A stretch of 64,000 nt of DNA, from positions 2,542,001 to 2,606,000 of the forward strand of contig NZ_AP024463.1 in NCBI RefSeq assembly GCF_019973735.1, read 5' to 3'. Of the stretch, positions 27,991 through 37,876 are shown one piece after another. Position 1 is the stretch's first letter. Every line of letters starts with the position of its first letter. Under the pieces are notes generated by a model that saw nothing but the letters and a program-made list of their open reading frames with translations, was not told the origin of the DNA and searched no databases. Position numbers and translations under genes: made by a program. This stretch comes from Arachnia rubra. GTDB lineage: Bacteria; Actinomycetota; Actinomycetes; Propionibacteriales; Propionibacteriaceae.

Positions 27991-28536
27991 ATGGATTCTC
28001 GAATCGCCCAGTTCCTCGGCCACGCCGACACCTTCACCCAAAGGACGACATCCCTCAGCGCCGCGCAGTGGGCATGCCCCAGCGCCTGCGAGGGCTGGAC
28101 CGCGCAGGACGTCCTGGACCACGTCATCGACACCCAGCGCGAGGTCTTCGCCCGTCACGGCATGGATCTAGGAGCCCGGCCCTCCGGCGCCCCGGCCGAG
28201 GCGTGGAACGCGCACGCGGCCGCCGCGCGCTCAGCCGCAGCCGATGAGAAAACGCTCCTGGCCAGATTTGACGGCCCTTTTGGGCCGACCACGCTGGCTG
28301 ATGTCCTGCTGGACTTCTACGGCTTCGACCTCATCATTCACGCCTGGGACATCCGGCGGGCCAGCGGGGAAGATCTGAAGCTCACCGAAGCAGAGCTGGA
28401 CTTCATCGAGGCTGTCATCCCGGCGTGGGGGGATGCCCTCTACCAGGACCAGATCTGCGGCCGCCTTATCGAGGCTCCGGTGGACGCCTCCCGCCAGGCC
28501 CGGCTGCTGGCCCTGACGGGGCGCCGCAGCTGGTGA
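27991..28536 (+). CDS. DinB/maleylpyruvate isomerase-like (TIGR03086-type) protein
   Basis: The protein has about 181 residues from ATG 27991. The N-terminal helix bundle has GHADTFTQRTTSL and CEGWTAQDVLDHVIDTQ, the conserved stretch in which the His can bind metal. Its members use mycothiol or act as metal-dependent transferases in actinobacteria. There is a second conserved H in HAWDIRRASG. It is divergent from an AraC regulator, which may control it. The exact reaction is unknown. Confidence 0.75.
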   Translation: MDSRIAQFLGHADTFTQRTTSLSAAQWACPSACEGWTAQDVLDHVIDTQREVFARHGMDLGARPSGAPAEAWNAHAAAARSAAADEKTLLARFDGPFGPTTLADVLLDFYGFDLIIHAWDIRRASGEDLKLTEAELDFIEAVIPAWGDALYQDQICGRLIEAPVDASRQARLLALTGRRSW

Positions 28537-31326
28537 TCACGACCTGAGGGAGCGGCGGACCAGCTTGACGACCTCCTCATAGACCAGCACCGCGGCACCT
28601 GCACCGACGGCGACGACCCAGTGGATCCAGTCCAGCGGAGCCGTGCCGAATGCGGCTTGCAGGAAGGGCACCTCCACCACCAGGATCTGCAGCACCGTGA
28701 CGAGCCCGATCGACCCCCACAGCCAGGCATTGCTGAACAGGTGGTCGAATGCGCTGCCGGTGTCGGAGCGGGAGTTCAACGCGTTGAACAGCTGCATGAA
28801 CACCAGCGCGGTGAACACAGTGGTGCGGGCGGTGATGAGCTGGGCATCGGTGGTCGCGAGTCTCTCCAGGCCACCGATGAGGCCGCCGGGCAGGCAGAGA
28901 TCATAGATCAGCAACGCGAGCAGCCCCATCACCAGGCCCGTGCCGATGATCCGCCACCACATGTGCTGGTCGATGATCCTCTCTGTCAACTTCCGGGGCC
29001 CACGGCCCATGACGTCGTCCACCTCGGGGTCAACGCCCATCGCGAGCGCGGGCCCGGAGTCGGTCACGAGGTTGATCCACAGGATCTGCGTCGCCAGCAG
29101 CGGCACGACGGCGGCGGCCGGGTTCGCGGGGTCGGCCAGCCCGATCACCCCGCCCAGCAGTACCGCCAGAAACACCGTCGCCACCTCGCCCATGTTGGAG
29201 CTGAGCAGGTAGCGCATGAATTTCTTGATGTTGTCGAAGATCCCACGGCCCTGCCGGACGGCGGCGACGATGGTGGAGTAGTTGTCGTCGCCAAGGATCA
29301 TCTCCCCGGCATCCTTGGTGACCTCTGTGCCGGTGATGCCCATCGCGATCCCGATGTCGGCGGACTTCAGCGCAGGGGCGTCGTTGACGCCGTCACCGGT
29401 CATGGAGACGATCTGCCCGCCGGCCTGCAGCGCGTCGATGATACGCAGCTTGTGCTCCGGGGATACGCGGGCGTAGACGTCGACGTCACGGACGGCCTGA
29501 TTCAGCTGCTCTGTGGTCATGGCCTCGATCTCGCGTCCCGTCAGCGCCCGGGGCTGGCCCTCGGCGATACCCAGGTCGGCGGCGATGCGGGCTGCCGTGA
29601 CGGGGTGGTCGCCGGTAATCATGACGGTGCGGATGCCGGCGCGGTGCGCCTCGGCGATGGCCTCGACGGCCTCGGGACGGGGCGGGTCGATGATGCCGAC
29701 GATGCCGAGGTACACCAGGTCACGTTCAGCGTCCTCCGCGAAGGTGCCGGGATCCTGCCCGAGGGCACGGCGGCGGGCAACCCCGAGGGTGCGGTAGCCC
29801 TCGGAACTCAGCCGCTCGATGTCGGCGTCGATCTGGGCGCGGCGCTGGTCGCTGAGCGGCACGACGTCGCCGCCGGCCAGCTCAGCGGTGCAGCGTTCCA
29901 GCAGCACATCGGGCGCCCCCTTCGCGAACAGCCGGACGTGCTCGTCGGCGGTGCGGCGGCCGAGCACCGACATCATTTTGCGTTCCGAGGTGAACGGCAC
30001 CTCGCTGATGCGCTCCCATGCCCCGACCCGCTCAGGCACGCCGTCGACCTTGTGCTGGGCGACGAGGAACGCGGCCTCGGTCGGGTCGCCCTGGACTTCC
30101 CAGACGCCATCGACCCTGGCCAGCTGCGCATTGTTCGCCAAAGAACCCGCGGCCAGGGCACGTTCAGCCTCACAACGCACCCTGGGCTCGTCCCCGGTGA
30201 TGGTGACCTCACCGACGGGCTCATACCCGGTGCCGCTCAGCTCCATCCGGCCGGAGGGGGTGACGACCTCACGGATCGTCATCTCGTTCTTGGTTAGGGT
30301 GCCGGTTTTGTCGGATGCGATGACGGAGACCGATCCGAGGGTCTCGACGGAGTGCAGGTTCTTCATGACCGCGTTGCGGCGCGCCATGGCCTGCACGCCG
30401 ATGGCGAGCACCAGCGACAGGATCGCGGGAAGTCCCTCCGGCACAGCCGCGACGGCCAGCGAGACACCCAGCAGCAGGATCTCGACGACCTCCTCGAGCG
30501 AGGAAACCCCGTTCACGACGCCGATGGCGATCATCACCACGACGGCGATACCGATTACCAGCCCACCCAGTGTCTTCGAGATCTGGGAGATCTCGCGTTG
30601 CAGCGGGGAGGGTTCGTCGGCGGTCTCGTCCAGCAGTGTCGCGATGTGACCCATCTGGGTGTCCATGCCGGTCTCAGTGACGACAGCCCGGCCCACGCCG
30701 CGAGCAACGGCAGTTCCCTTGAAGACCATGTTGTGCCTATCGCCCAGGGAACCAAGTTCGCTCAGCGGCGCCACGCTTTTGGTGACCGCCTCCGACTCGC
30801 CGGTCAGTGAGGCCTCCTGCACCTGCAGCGAGGAGGCGCTGAGCAGGCGGGCGTCAGCGGCGACAGCATCGCCCTCCCCCAACACCAAGATGTCGCCGGG
30901 GACGAGTTCGGCGGCGGCAACCGTCACCAGCCGGCCATCACGCAGCACCGTCGCCCGTGCCGCCGTCATATCCGCCAGGGCGGCGACCGCATCAGCCGCC
31001 CGGTTCTCCTGCACGAACCCGAGGATGGCGTTGGCCAGGACGATCAGCAGGATGACGACCACATCGATCGGCACCCCGTGGGTGCCCTCCAGGAACCACG
31101 CCCCCAGGGAGATGGCCATCGCTCCGAACAGCAGGTAGACCAGAGGGTCGGCAAACTGCCTGAGGAAACGCCGCCAGGCCGGCTCCCGGGGCTGGGAGCG
31201 CAACTCGTTGGAGCCGTGGCTGGCAAGGCGGGCGGCAGCCTCCGCCGACGTCAGGCCGGTCTCTGGATTGACTCCGGCGGAGCTCAGCACGTCCTCGACG
31301 GATTGCAAGGCAGGTGAGGTCGTCAT
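28537..31326 (-). CDS. P-type cation-transporting ATPase (P2A-like)
   Basis: This 929-residue pump has all landmarks of a P-type ATPase. An N-terminal cation-ATPase domain precedes the first membrane pair, an actuator TGES (near residue 178) lies between helices, and the phosphorylation site is DKTGTLTKNEM (near 341). TGDHPV and MTGDGVNDAPALKSADIG are the hinge motifs, and about four to six helices follow. The region after the hinge (ILWINLVTDSGPALAMG) is typical of calcium-type P2 pumps. The transported cation, probably calcium, is inferred. It converges with the DinB-like gene, with no gap at all. Confidence 0.9.
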   Translation of the reverse strand: MTTSPALQSVEDVLSSAGVNPETGLTSAEAAARLASHGSNELRSQPREPAWRRFLRQFADPLVYLLFGAMAISLGAWFLEGTHGVPIDVVVILLIVLANAILGFVQENRAADAVAALADMTAARATVLRDGRLVTVAAAELVPGDILVLGEGDAVAADARLLSASSLQVQEASLTGESEAVTKSVAPLSELGSLGDRHNMVFKGTAVARGVGRAVVTETGMDTQMGHIATLLDETADEPSPLQREISQISKTLGGLVIGIAVVVMIAIGVVNGVSSLEEVVEILLLGVSLAVAAVPEGLPAILSLVLAIGVQAMARRNAVMKNLHSVETLGSVSVIASDKTGTLTKNEMTIREVVTPSGRMELSGTGYEPVGEVTITGDEPRVRCEAERALAAGSLANNAQLARVDGVWEVQGDPTEAAFLVAQHKVDGVPERVGAWERISEVPFTSERKMMSVLGRRTADEHVRLFAKGAPDVLLERCTAELAGGDVVPLSDQRRAQIDADIERLSSEGYRTLGVARRRALGQDPGTFAEDAERDLVYLGIVGIIDPPRPEAVEAIAEAHRAGIRTVMITGDHPVTAARIAADLGIAEGQPRALTGREIEAMTTEQLNQAVRDVDVYARVSPEHKLRIIDALQAGGQIVSMTGDGVNDAPALKSADIGIAMGITGTEVTKDAGEMILGDDNYSTIVAAVRQGRGIFDNIKKFMRYLLSSNMGEVATVFLAVLLGGVIGLADPANPAAAVVPLLATQILWINLVTDSGPALAMGVDPEVDDVMGRGPRKLTERIIDQHMWWRIIGTGLVMGLLALLIYDLCLPGGLIGGLERLATTDAQLITARTTVFTALVFMQLFNALNSRSDTGSAFDHLFSNAWLWGSIGLVTVLQILVVEVPFLQAAFGTAPLDWIHWVVAVGAGAAVLVYEEVVKLVRRSLRS

Positions 31327-31525
31327 GGGGTCCAGTGTCGCGCCTCATCAAGCATCTTCAGGGCAACGCCACGAGCAGATCACCTGACCGACCTGTCTGA
31401 ACACCGTTCTACACAACCCCAGAATGACTGCCTGTCGTCTGGAGATGGCTAGCCCCATTGAGCATTTACACCCAAAACACCATTTCTGTCTTTCTCTTCC
31501 ACTATGGTTACAGCACCTAACAATC

Positions 31526-31533
31526 AGAAGGAA
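31526..31533 (+). promoter_or_regulatory. Original csb1 ribosome binding site, split off by the IS
   Basis: AGAAGGAA lies just outside the left IS copy. Without the IS and one 3-bp target duplication the sequence would read AGAAGGAATCTTGATGACAGCG, placing this site eight bases before the csb1 ATG. The region 31327-31525 upstream then holds the original cas promoter; I do not see a clear -35/-10 pair in it. Confidence 0.7.
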
Positions 31534-31537
31534 TCTT

Positions 31538-32437
31538 GAGGCTTATTCATAGGGGTGTTTTGGCTTTCCCCAGCTAACACTTTACCCGAGGGGGATGTGA
31601 GGGCGGCTTGCCCGATCTGAGATAATTCAAAATGCAGAAAGAAAACCCTCAGATGAAAGACAAGCCGCCGCCGTGAATACTACCACAAGCCTTGACCGTG
31701 ACCAGATCCTCAACCTGTGCGAACTGATCCACACATCCCGTTCCGGAAACCTTCCCCCGGCAGGGTCCCGTGTCCTGGGCTTGTTCCGCTGTATCCAGGT
31801 CACTGTGTTGATATTGCGGCACAATCTCACCCAGGAGTTGCTGGCCGACATCCACACAGTCTCCCAAGCCACCATCTCACGAGTGGTGGCGGTCTACACT
31901 CCCCTGATCGCCGAAGCCCTCCAGAACTGGGTGCCCAGTGTGGGGGACCTCGACCCGGACCGTCAGTACATCATCGACGGTACTCTGGTGTCCTGCTGGT
32001 CGTGGCACGACCGTCCCGAGCTGTACTCAGGCAAGCACCACACGACGGGGGTGAACCTGCAAGTGGCCTGCACCCTGGCCGGACAGCTCGCCTGGATCTC
32101 CCCGCCCCTGCCGGGTAGTGTGCATGATGCAAAGGCCATCAAGGAATCCGGCTTCCTCGCAGCCCTCGACAGTCAAAGTCATATTGGAGACAAAGGCTAC
32201 ATCGGATTGGGGATGATCACCCCCGCGAAGAAACCCGCCCATGGTGAACTCACCGACAGCGACAAAAGAAACAACACGACCATCAACCGCGTCCGCTACC
32301 TCATCGAACGTGTCATCGCGAACGTCAAAACCTGGCGTGTTCTACACACCGATTACCGCCGCCCCTACAACACCTTCGAAACCACAATACAAGCCGTCAC
32401 AGGACTCATCTTCGCCTACAGTCTATGAATAAGCCTC
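31538..32437 (+). mobile_element. 900-bp IS, copy 1 (IS5-type, DDE transposase)
   Basis: The ends are 15-bp perfect inverted repeats, GAGGCTTATTCATAG at 31538-31552 and its complement at 32423-32437. It is flanked by CTT at 31535-31537 and 32438-32440, a 3-bp target duplication. One transposase gene fills it. A second copy lies inverted at 42745-43644 with the same protein. Single-frame DDE transposase, size and short target duplication fit IS5-like elements. Confidence 0.88.
31673..32428 (+). CDS. IS transposase, DDE type (copy 1)
   Basis: This 251-residue protein has an N-terminal helical HTH (DQILNLCELIHTSRSG, then IHTVSQATISRVVAVY) and a DDE catalytic core with Asp in YIIDGTLVSCW, Asp in GSVHDAKAI and Glu in RYLIERVIANVK. 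This is the DDE_Tnp_4/IS5 arrangement. The gene starts with GTG 31673. The deduced protein is identical to that of the second copy, so transposition was recent. The N-terminal gene part reaches within 140 bases of the left end, and its stop is nine bases from the right end. Confidence 0.88.
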   Translation: MNTTTSLDRDQILNLCELIHTSRSGNLPPAGSRVLGLFRCIQVTVLILRHNLTQELLADIHTVSQATISRVVAVYTPLIAEALQNWVPSVGDLDPDRQYIIDGTLVSCWSWHDRPELYSGKHHTTGVNLQVACTLAGQLAWISPPLPGSVHDAKAIKESGFLAALDSQSHIGDKGYIGLGMITPAKKPAHGELTDSDKRNNTTINRVRYLIERVIANVKTWRVLHTDYRRPYNTFETTIQAVTGLIFAYSL

Positions 32438-32441
32438 CTTG

Positions 32442-33587
32442 ATGACAGCGCTGTCCCTCGAATCGCTCCACGATAAGCTCCGTGACCCCGAATTTGCCCT
32501 AGTCAGGGTCACCGCCACCTACCAACCTGGTGGTGGCATCGGAAGCCGGGTCTTTCCCCCAACATTCCCAACCTCAGGATCAAACGAATCGCCTTACCTC
32601 CTGGAGGAGCGCATCCGCGATGGACAGCCCCGGCAAGCTGTGGTCCTCGACCAGGTACCTTCCCAGGCCAATCGATGCGACGAAGCACTCAAGGCCGCTT
32701 GGAAGGCAGGGGATCTCCGGATGCCCATGCTCAGGCTCACCCACGAGGGCGCTGCGAAGGTCGTTATCACCGGTCTGGATGCACCGCACCGTGCCTTCGA
32801 CGCATACTGGCGCGACTCCCTGCTCGATGGCGAAAAATTCGACAAAACCCCTATAGGTAAAGCTCTTCAACAGGCTTCTTTGGAGGACGCAACCGCACTT
32901 CTCCAGTACGATCCCGCAACCTTGGCCTATGGCGGATGGAACAGCCATCGCAAGGGCCACCAGGCCAAGTTCCCACGCTTCTACAGCAGCGAGATCGTCG
33001 GCTGGGATCCCGTTGTGGGCACGCGCAAGGCAGGCCGGATGGACCCGCTCAACCTCACCGGCTCACGAAACGGCGAGGGTGATGAGTGGACGTACTCGAC
33101 GGCCGCGGCCAAAGGCACCAAAGCCAAGCTGAGCGAGATCGGGCACGGGAACATCGCCCCGAATTCCGCTCACGGCGGTGTGACCATCACCGAGGCGACT
33201 CGTTTCTCCACGCTGAGCCTCACCGCAGTCCGTCGGATTGGGTTTGGTGATCTGACGACAGAGGCCACATTGGCGGCTCGCACGCTCCTGGTCGCCTTCG
33301 CACTGCTGGGTGACCGGCTGGCTTTCGGTGGTGCCGGGATCTGGCTGCGCAGCGGCTGTGACCTGGTAGCAGAGTCGGAGTCCCTCGAATGGATCGGACG
33401 CGGCGGCGTAGTGGAGCCTTTCACCCTGTCTACTGACGAGGCGCTCAGGCTCTACGACGAGGCGCTGAAGGCTGCGCAGGCTGCCGAGGTCCCGCTGCAC
33501 CTCGACCCCATCGAATTGACCCCCTCCAAGTCGCTCGCCGCAGCTATCGACTTCAGCATGACCAAGGCCGAGTCCGCAGGGGAGTGA
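32442..33587 (+). CDS. csb1: Csb1/Cas7 of type I-G CRISPR-Cas
   Basis: This protein of about 381 residues is the RAMP backbone subunit of the type I-G (I-U) Cascade, which coats the crRNA. Its first segment ESLHDKLRDPEFALVRVTAT and the SRVFPPTF and GWNSHRKGH blocks fit the Csb1 (GSU0053) family. ATG 32442 lies five bases from the end of the IS, whose terminal repeat has displaced the native ribosome binding site. An in-frame TTG at 32439 partly comes from the target duplication. The stop codon is one base before the csb2 start. Confidence 0.82.
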   Translation: MTALSLESLHDKLRDPEFALVRVTATYQPGGGIGSRVFPPTFPTSGSNESPYLLEERIRDGQPRQAVVLDQVPSQANRCDEALKAAWKAGDLRMPMLRLTHEGAAKVVITGLDAPHRAFDAYWRDSLLDGEKFDKTPIGKALQQASLEDATALLQYDPATLAYGGWNSHRKGHQAKFPRFYSSEIVGWDPVVGTRKAGRMDPLNLTGSRNGEGDEWTYSTAAAKGTKAKLSEIGHGNIAPNSAHGGVTITEATRFSTLSLTAVRRIGFGDLTTEATLAARTLLVAFALLGDRLAFGGAGIWLRSGCDLVAESESLEWIGRGGVVEPFTLSTDEALRLYDEALKAAQAAEVPLHLDPIELTPSKSLAAAIDFSMTKAESAGE

Positions 33588-33588
33588 C

Positions 33589-35001
33589 ATGCCCATCTGC
33601 CTCGACATCTGCCTGATGGGCGAGCGCTACGACGCTGGCGACGGCGAGGATCCTCGCTCACCGGAATGGCCTCCGCATCCCGCCCGGGTTTTTGCGGCGC
33701 TACGCTCGGTCGCGAAATCCTACGAACTTACTCCGCTCCAGCAACTTGAGCAGCTGCCACCTCCGCTGATCCACGCCATAGTCCTGGCTCCCCACAGTAG
33801 GAGCCGGACCTATGTCGTCACAAATGCGACGTCCGAGAAGGGTGGCAACCAAAACCATCCAGGCCATAAAAGCAACAACCTCAAAGAAAGGGTAAGCAGT
33901 TTTCCAGCGGACCCCAGAGTTCAATTCCTCTGGACCGATGACGTAGAAATCTCCGATGAGGCTCTGGCCGGCCTCGACGACCTCGCACGACGCGTCCCAT
34001 ACCTTGGCCGCTCAACTTCACCCGTCATCCTGGCCTTCCGCAGAGCAGCGGAGATCGAGCCCTTACCTGGATTGGACATCCTAGAACCCACTGATCGTGG
34101 ACAGGAGGAGATTTCCCTCAGAGTTCCGTTCCCCGGTTTCCTGGACGAGCTGGAGGCCCTCCACGAAAGCGACCAGCCGTCATGGCAGGCAAGCCGGGCC
34201 CGGGCACGCCAGTCCTATCGGGTACAGCGCCCCGACTCCGGAGTCCGCGCCCCCAAGGCCATCACATCCGATTATCCGGATCTGGTTATCCTCCGATTCA
34301 TCGGCCGGCATCCACCGGGCAATCTTGTAGGCCGTTTCACAGCGGCGCTGCGGAGCAAGGTGCTGTCCCAGACACAGAACCCCCTCCCCCCAGCTCTGCA
34401 CGGTCACGGGTTCGACGGACATCCCCATGTCGCCTATCTCGGGCTTCCTTTTGCAGGTTTCGAGCACGCCGACGGTCGTCTCGTGGCACTGGCAGTTGCA
34501 ATACCTGGGCTAGGCCAAGCGGAACGCCGCCGGATCCTGAGAGGCATTCTGGGCGCCGATCCAGACCGGATAGTCGAGCTGCGAGTCCCTGGGTTCAACC
34601 ACCCCTTCGAGTTGCGCTACTCGCCCAGCGATCCGCTGCCACGCAGCGCGACCGCGGGGCGGTGGATACGCCCCGCAAGACGCTGGGTATCCGCCACTCC
34701 CCTGGTGCTGGACCGATATCCGAAGAATGGCGATCTCACCGCGGCAGTCAGTCTCTCCTTCGAACAAGCTGGGCTCCCGGTCCCCATCGGCATCGAGCTA
34801 AGCACGCAGCCACTGACCCATGGGGCAGTCCGGCTAGCCCCAGACGAGCTGCCTCAAAGAGCTCATGGGCGGCTCTACCGGCACGTCCGGGTGACTTTCG
34901 AACAACCAGTGGAGGGTCCCGTGCTGGCTGGGGCTGGACGTTACTTCGGTGTCGGCCTGTTCGCTCCAGAATTTGGAGGGGAAAACGATGATCGCCAGTG
35001 A
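33589..35001 (+). CDS. csb2: Csb2 (Cas5-Cas6 fusion) of type I-G CRISPR-Cas
   Basis: This 470-residue protein matches the Csb2 (GSU0054) family, which combines Cas5 and the crRNA-processing Cas6 functions in I-G systems. The start ICLDICLMGERYDAGD, with a following SPEWPPHPARVFAAL, is the family signature. The C-terminal part (GRLYRHVRVTFEQPVEGPVLAGAG, RYFGVGLF-like) is the glycine-rich loop expected of a RAMP. The cas3 start overlaps its end by 14 bases, implying coupled translation. It lies one base after the csb1 stop. Confidence 0.82.
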   Translation: MPICLDICLMGERYDAGDGEDPRSPEWPPHPARVFAALRSVAKSYELTPLQQLEQLPPPLIHAIVLAPHSRSRTYVVTNATSEKGGNQNHPGHKSNNLKERVSSFPADPRVQFLWTDDVEISDEALAGLDDLARRVPYLGRSTSPVILAFRRAAEIEPLPGLDILEPTDRGQEEISLRVPFPGFLDELEALHESDQPSWQASRARARQSYRVQRPDSGVRAPKAITSDYPDLVILRFIGRHPPGNLVGRFTAALRSKVLSQTQNPLPPALHGHGFDGHPHVAYLGLPFAGFEHADGRLVALAVAIPGLGQAERRRILRGILGADPDRIVELRVPGFNHPFELRYSPSDPLPRSATAGRWIRPARRWVSATPLVLDRYPKNGDLTAAVSLSFEQAGLPVPIGIELSTQPLTHGAVRLAPDELPQRAHGRLYRHVRVTFEQPVEGPVLAGAGRYFGVGLFAPEFGGENDDRQ

Positions 35002-37876
35002 CTTCGACCAGTTCATGCTGGAGGTGCACGGCCACCCTCCATTCCCCTGGCAGTCAGCAGCTGTCGTCGATATCCTCGACAAGGGCTGTTGGCCTTCGCT
35101 AGTGGACATTCCCACCGGGCTCGGTAAGACCTCGATGCTCGATGTGGCTGTTTTCGTACTAGCGATGAGCGCTGGCGGCGAGACGCCACCTGGATTGGGG
35201 CGGCGACGGATTTTCTTCGTGGTCGACCGCCGGATCGTCGTCGATCAAGCCGAGATGCATGGAAAACGCATCTCTGAGGCCCTCGAAACAGCAACTGGCG
35301 GCAGCATCTCTGCTGAGATCGCCGCCCGGATCCGGAAACTATGTGGTTCCTCTGGCGCCAACCCGGTGCTCCCAGTCGTCAAGATGCGGGGCGGGACAAC
35401 CTGGGATGCGGCATGGCTACCCCGCCCTGACTTGCCCGCAATCATCACCGGCACTGTGGATCAGGTAGGTAGCCGCCTATTCTTCCGCGGCTACGGGGTC
35501 AGCACGCGAAGGCGGCCCATCGACGCAGCACTGGTCGGAACCGATTCCGTGATCATGATCGACGAGGCACATCTAGCGCAGGCCTTGATTTCGTCCCTGG
35601 GAGCTGCCCATCGCCTGGACTCCAGCCAGATTCTCGGCTTGCCCCAGGCCTCGGTCATCCGCCTCAGCGCCACGAGCGGGGAACAGCCAGAAGGATGGGT
35701 TACCTCTTTCGATGAGGAAGCCCATCTACGTGACGTCACGGCTCACAAGCGCCTGACTGCTTCAAAGACGCTGACTTTGGTCACACCTCCTGGAGGGAAA
35801 AAGCTCAAACCTCACCAAGCGGTTGAGAAACTGGTGAAGTATGCCGCCGAAGCAGTCACGAGTGACACATCCCGCGTCCTGGTGGTGTGCAACACAGTGG
35901 ACCGGGCTAGGGAAGTTCACCAAGAGCTCAAGAGTTCCAATAGCCTACTGCAGGGCACCGAAGTTCTCCTGCTTATGGGGCGTTCCCGTCCCTTGGACCG
36001 GGAGGCGATAGCAGGCCGGGTGACCGAGCTGTTCGGCGCAGACCGGGATGAAATGCCAAGACCGGCAATACTCGTCGCCACACAGACGGTAGAAGTCGGG
36101 ATTGACCTCGATGCGACCACCCTCATCACAGAAACCGCCGCTTTTGATGCGCTGATTCAACGCATCGGCAGGCTCAACCGGCGAGGCGAGCTATCACAAG
36201 CAAAAGTCGTCGTGGTCGAGGATGGTGATCCAAAGCCTCCGGTCTACGGAGAGTCCAAGATCAAAACCGCTGATTTCCTACGATCCAGCACAGAGGAAAC
36301 CGGGGTGCTTGATGTTTCGCCGTTGGCGTTGCGACACTTGACCACGCCGGAAGACTTGGCCGCGCATCCTCCGCTACTTCCGCTTCTTCTGCCAGCCCAG
36401 CTTGACGCCTGGGTACGTACTGCCCCGGCCCCCACAACCGATCCCCCGCTGGATCCGTACCTGCATGGTATTGACAAGTCAGTGGCGCCGGTCACGTTGG
36501 CTTGGCGTGACGGGCTCCTGGATGACTTCGGTGATCGCATTCCAGCTGAGGAGGCTGGTGCATCTATAGATGCCCTACCGCTCCGGGCCGAGGAGTGTAT
36601 AGAGATTTCCCTTGGAGCGTTGCAACACTGGCTGCTCGGAAAGAAGGCCTGGCCGGTGGGTGACACCGAGGACTACGACGATGCCGACATTCCTTTCGGA
36701 GATGACGACGCCGATTCGATGGTGCTTCACCGAACCGAGGGAAAATCGGGTCTGTCTTCCTGGGACTGGGTATCTGCCGATTCGCTGCGCCCAGGCGATA
36801 TGGTTGTCGCCCCGACCGAGCTGGGTGGGCTCGACCGGTTCGGTTGGGCTCCCACCAGCACGGAGAAAGTAACCGACGTAGCCGAACTGGCCGCTTTCCG
36901 ACGCGGCCGGGCCGCCTTGCGGCTCGACCCACAGTTGCCTGATCGGCTCGGCCTGCCAGCGCCTTCAAACCTCAGAGATCTCGTGCAGGACTGGCGTAAT
37001 TGTGATGACCCCGTTGATCGGGATGAGCTCAAGGCAACCATTGTCGGCACAGTCCGTTCCTGGTTGGCTCAACAGGTTGAGCCTGGTGCTGAGAGTGTTT
37101 GGACCTCGGCAGACTTCGCTGTTCTTGGCGCCCAGCTCTCTGATCAGGCCGCCCTTACGCAGATCAATGAAGACGCCGTCCCAGTACTACGAGAAATCTC
37201 ACCAAAGCACGACCTGCCAGATGTGGATGAGGGAAACTCTGACGAGACCTCGCACCTGAATCAACGAGTCACTTTGGCAGTACACCTAAACACTGTGGGA
37301 ACACGTGCACAGGATATCGCCTGTAACCTGGGCTTGCCTGAGCCGCTTCGCCGAACTGTGGTCGACGCTGCGCGCTGGCACGACTTGGGCAAGGTGGATC
37401 CTAGGTTCCAGGCGATGTTGTTCGGCGGGGATCCGATCCGAGCCGAGCTGGCGGATGAGCCACTCGCCAAATCCGGTATGCCTCCAGGTGATCGTCAGCG
37501 ATACATCCGGGCAAGGACACTCAGCAAGTTGCCGCGAGGCGCCCGGCATGAGGCCTGGTCTGAGGCCCTCGTCACCGAGCATCTTTCAGGCATGCCAGAG
37601 GAATACCCCGGGGATCCCGAGTTGCTGTGTCATTTGATCGCAAGCCATCACGGGCACGCCCGGCCTCTCTTGCCGCCTGTGGCCGATAACGGCAAACACG
37701 TCTTGACCACAACCGTCGACGGCAAAGAGGTGACCGCTCCATTGCCTATTGGGGTGCGGTTGTCAGATGCCGATCGTTTCGCCCGGCTCAATGCCCGCTA
37801 CGGCCGATGGGGGCTTGCCCTCTTGGAGGCCATCGTACGGTGCGCTGACATGACTGTGTCCTCGGAGGGATCATGA
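34988..37876 (+). CDS. cas3: Cas3 helicase-nuclease, HD domain at the C terminus
   Basis: The protein has about 962 residues from ATG 34988, preceded by GGAGGGGAAA. It unwinds and degrades target DNA. The helicase comes first: Walker A DIPTGLGKTSM (about residue 42), DEAH in MIDEAHLAQALI, SAT in RLSATSG, VATQTVEVGIDLD and the arginine motif QRIGRLNRRGE. The HD nuclease comes last: RWHDLGKVDPRFQ near residue 795, then SHHGHARP. This order, helicase then HD, is a hallmark of type I-U/I-G, the reverse of most Cas3. It is separated from csb3 by an overlap of four bases. Confidence 0.88.
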   Translation: MIASDFDQFMLEVHGHPPFPWQSAAVVDILDKGCWPSLVDIPTGLGKTSMLDVAVFVLAMSAGGETPPGLGRRRIFFVVDRRIVVDQAEMHGKRISEALETATGGSISAEIAARIRKLCGSSGANPVLPVVKMRGGTTWDAAWLPRPDLPAIITGTVDQVGSRLFFRGYGVSTRRRPIDAALVGTDSVIMIDEAHLAQALISSLGAAHRLDSSQILGLPQASVIRLSATSGEQPEGWVTSFDEEAHLRDVTAHKRLTASKTLTLVTPPGGKKLKPHQAVEKLVKYAAEAVTSDTSRVLVVCNTVDRAREVHQELKSSNSLLQGTEVLLLMGRSRPLDREAIAGRVTELFGADRDEMPRPAILVATQTVEVGIDLDATTLITETAAFDALIQRIGRLNRRGELSQAKVVVVEDGDPKPPVYGESKIKTADFLRSSTEETGVLDVSPLALRHLTTPEDLAAHPPLLPLLLPAQLDAWVRTAPAPTTDPPLDPYLHGIDKSVAPVTLAWRDGLLDDFGDRIPAEEAGASIDALPLRAEECIEISLGALQHWLLGKKAWPVGDTEDYDDADIPFGDDDADSMVLHRTEGKSGLSSWDWVSADSLRPGDMVVAPTELGGLDRFGWAPTSTEKVTDVAELAAFRRGRAALRLDPQLPDRLGLPAPSNLRDLVQDWRNCDDPVDRDELKATIVGTVRSWLAQQVEPGAESVWTSADFAVLGAQLSDQAALTQINEDAVPVLREISPKHDLPDVDEGNSDETSHLNQRVTLAVHLNTVGTRAQDIACNLGLPEPLRRTVVDAARWHDLGKVDPRFQAMLFGGDPIRAELADEPLAKSGMPPGDRQRYIRARTLSKLPRGARHEAWSEALVTEHLSGMPEEYPGDPELLCHLIASHHGHARPLLPPVADNGKHVLTTTVDGKEVTAPLPIGVRLSDADRFARLNARYGRWGLALLEAIVRCADMTVSSEGS

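Noticed and set aside
28621..30297. 558-codon plus-strand frame opposite the P-type ATPase
   Set aside because: Antisense of a strongly supported gene; composition is of shadow type.
33900..33935. tRNA-like T-loop word GTTCAATTCCTC
   Set aside because: It lies inside csb2 in a conserved coding context with no acceptor stem or anticodon arm around it.
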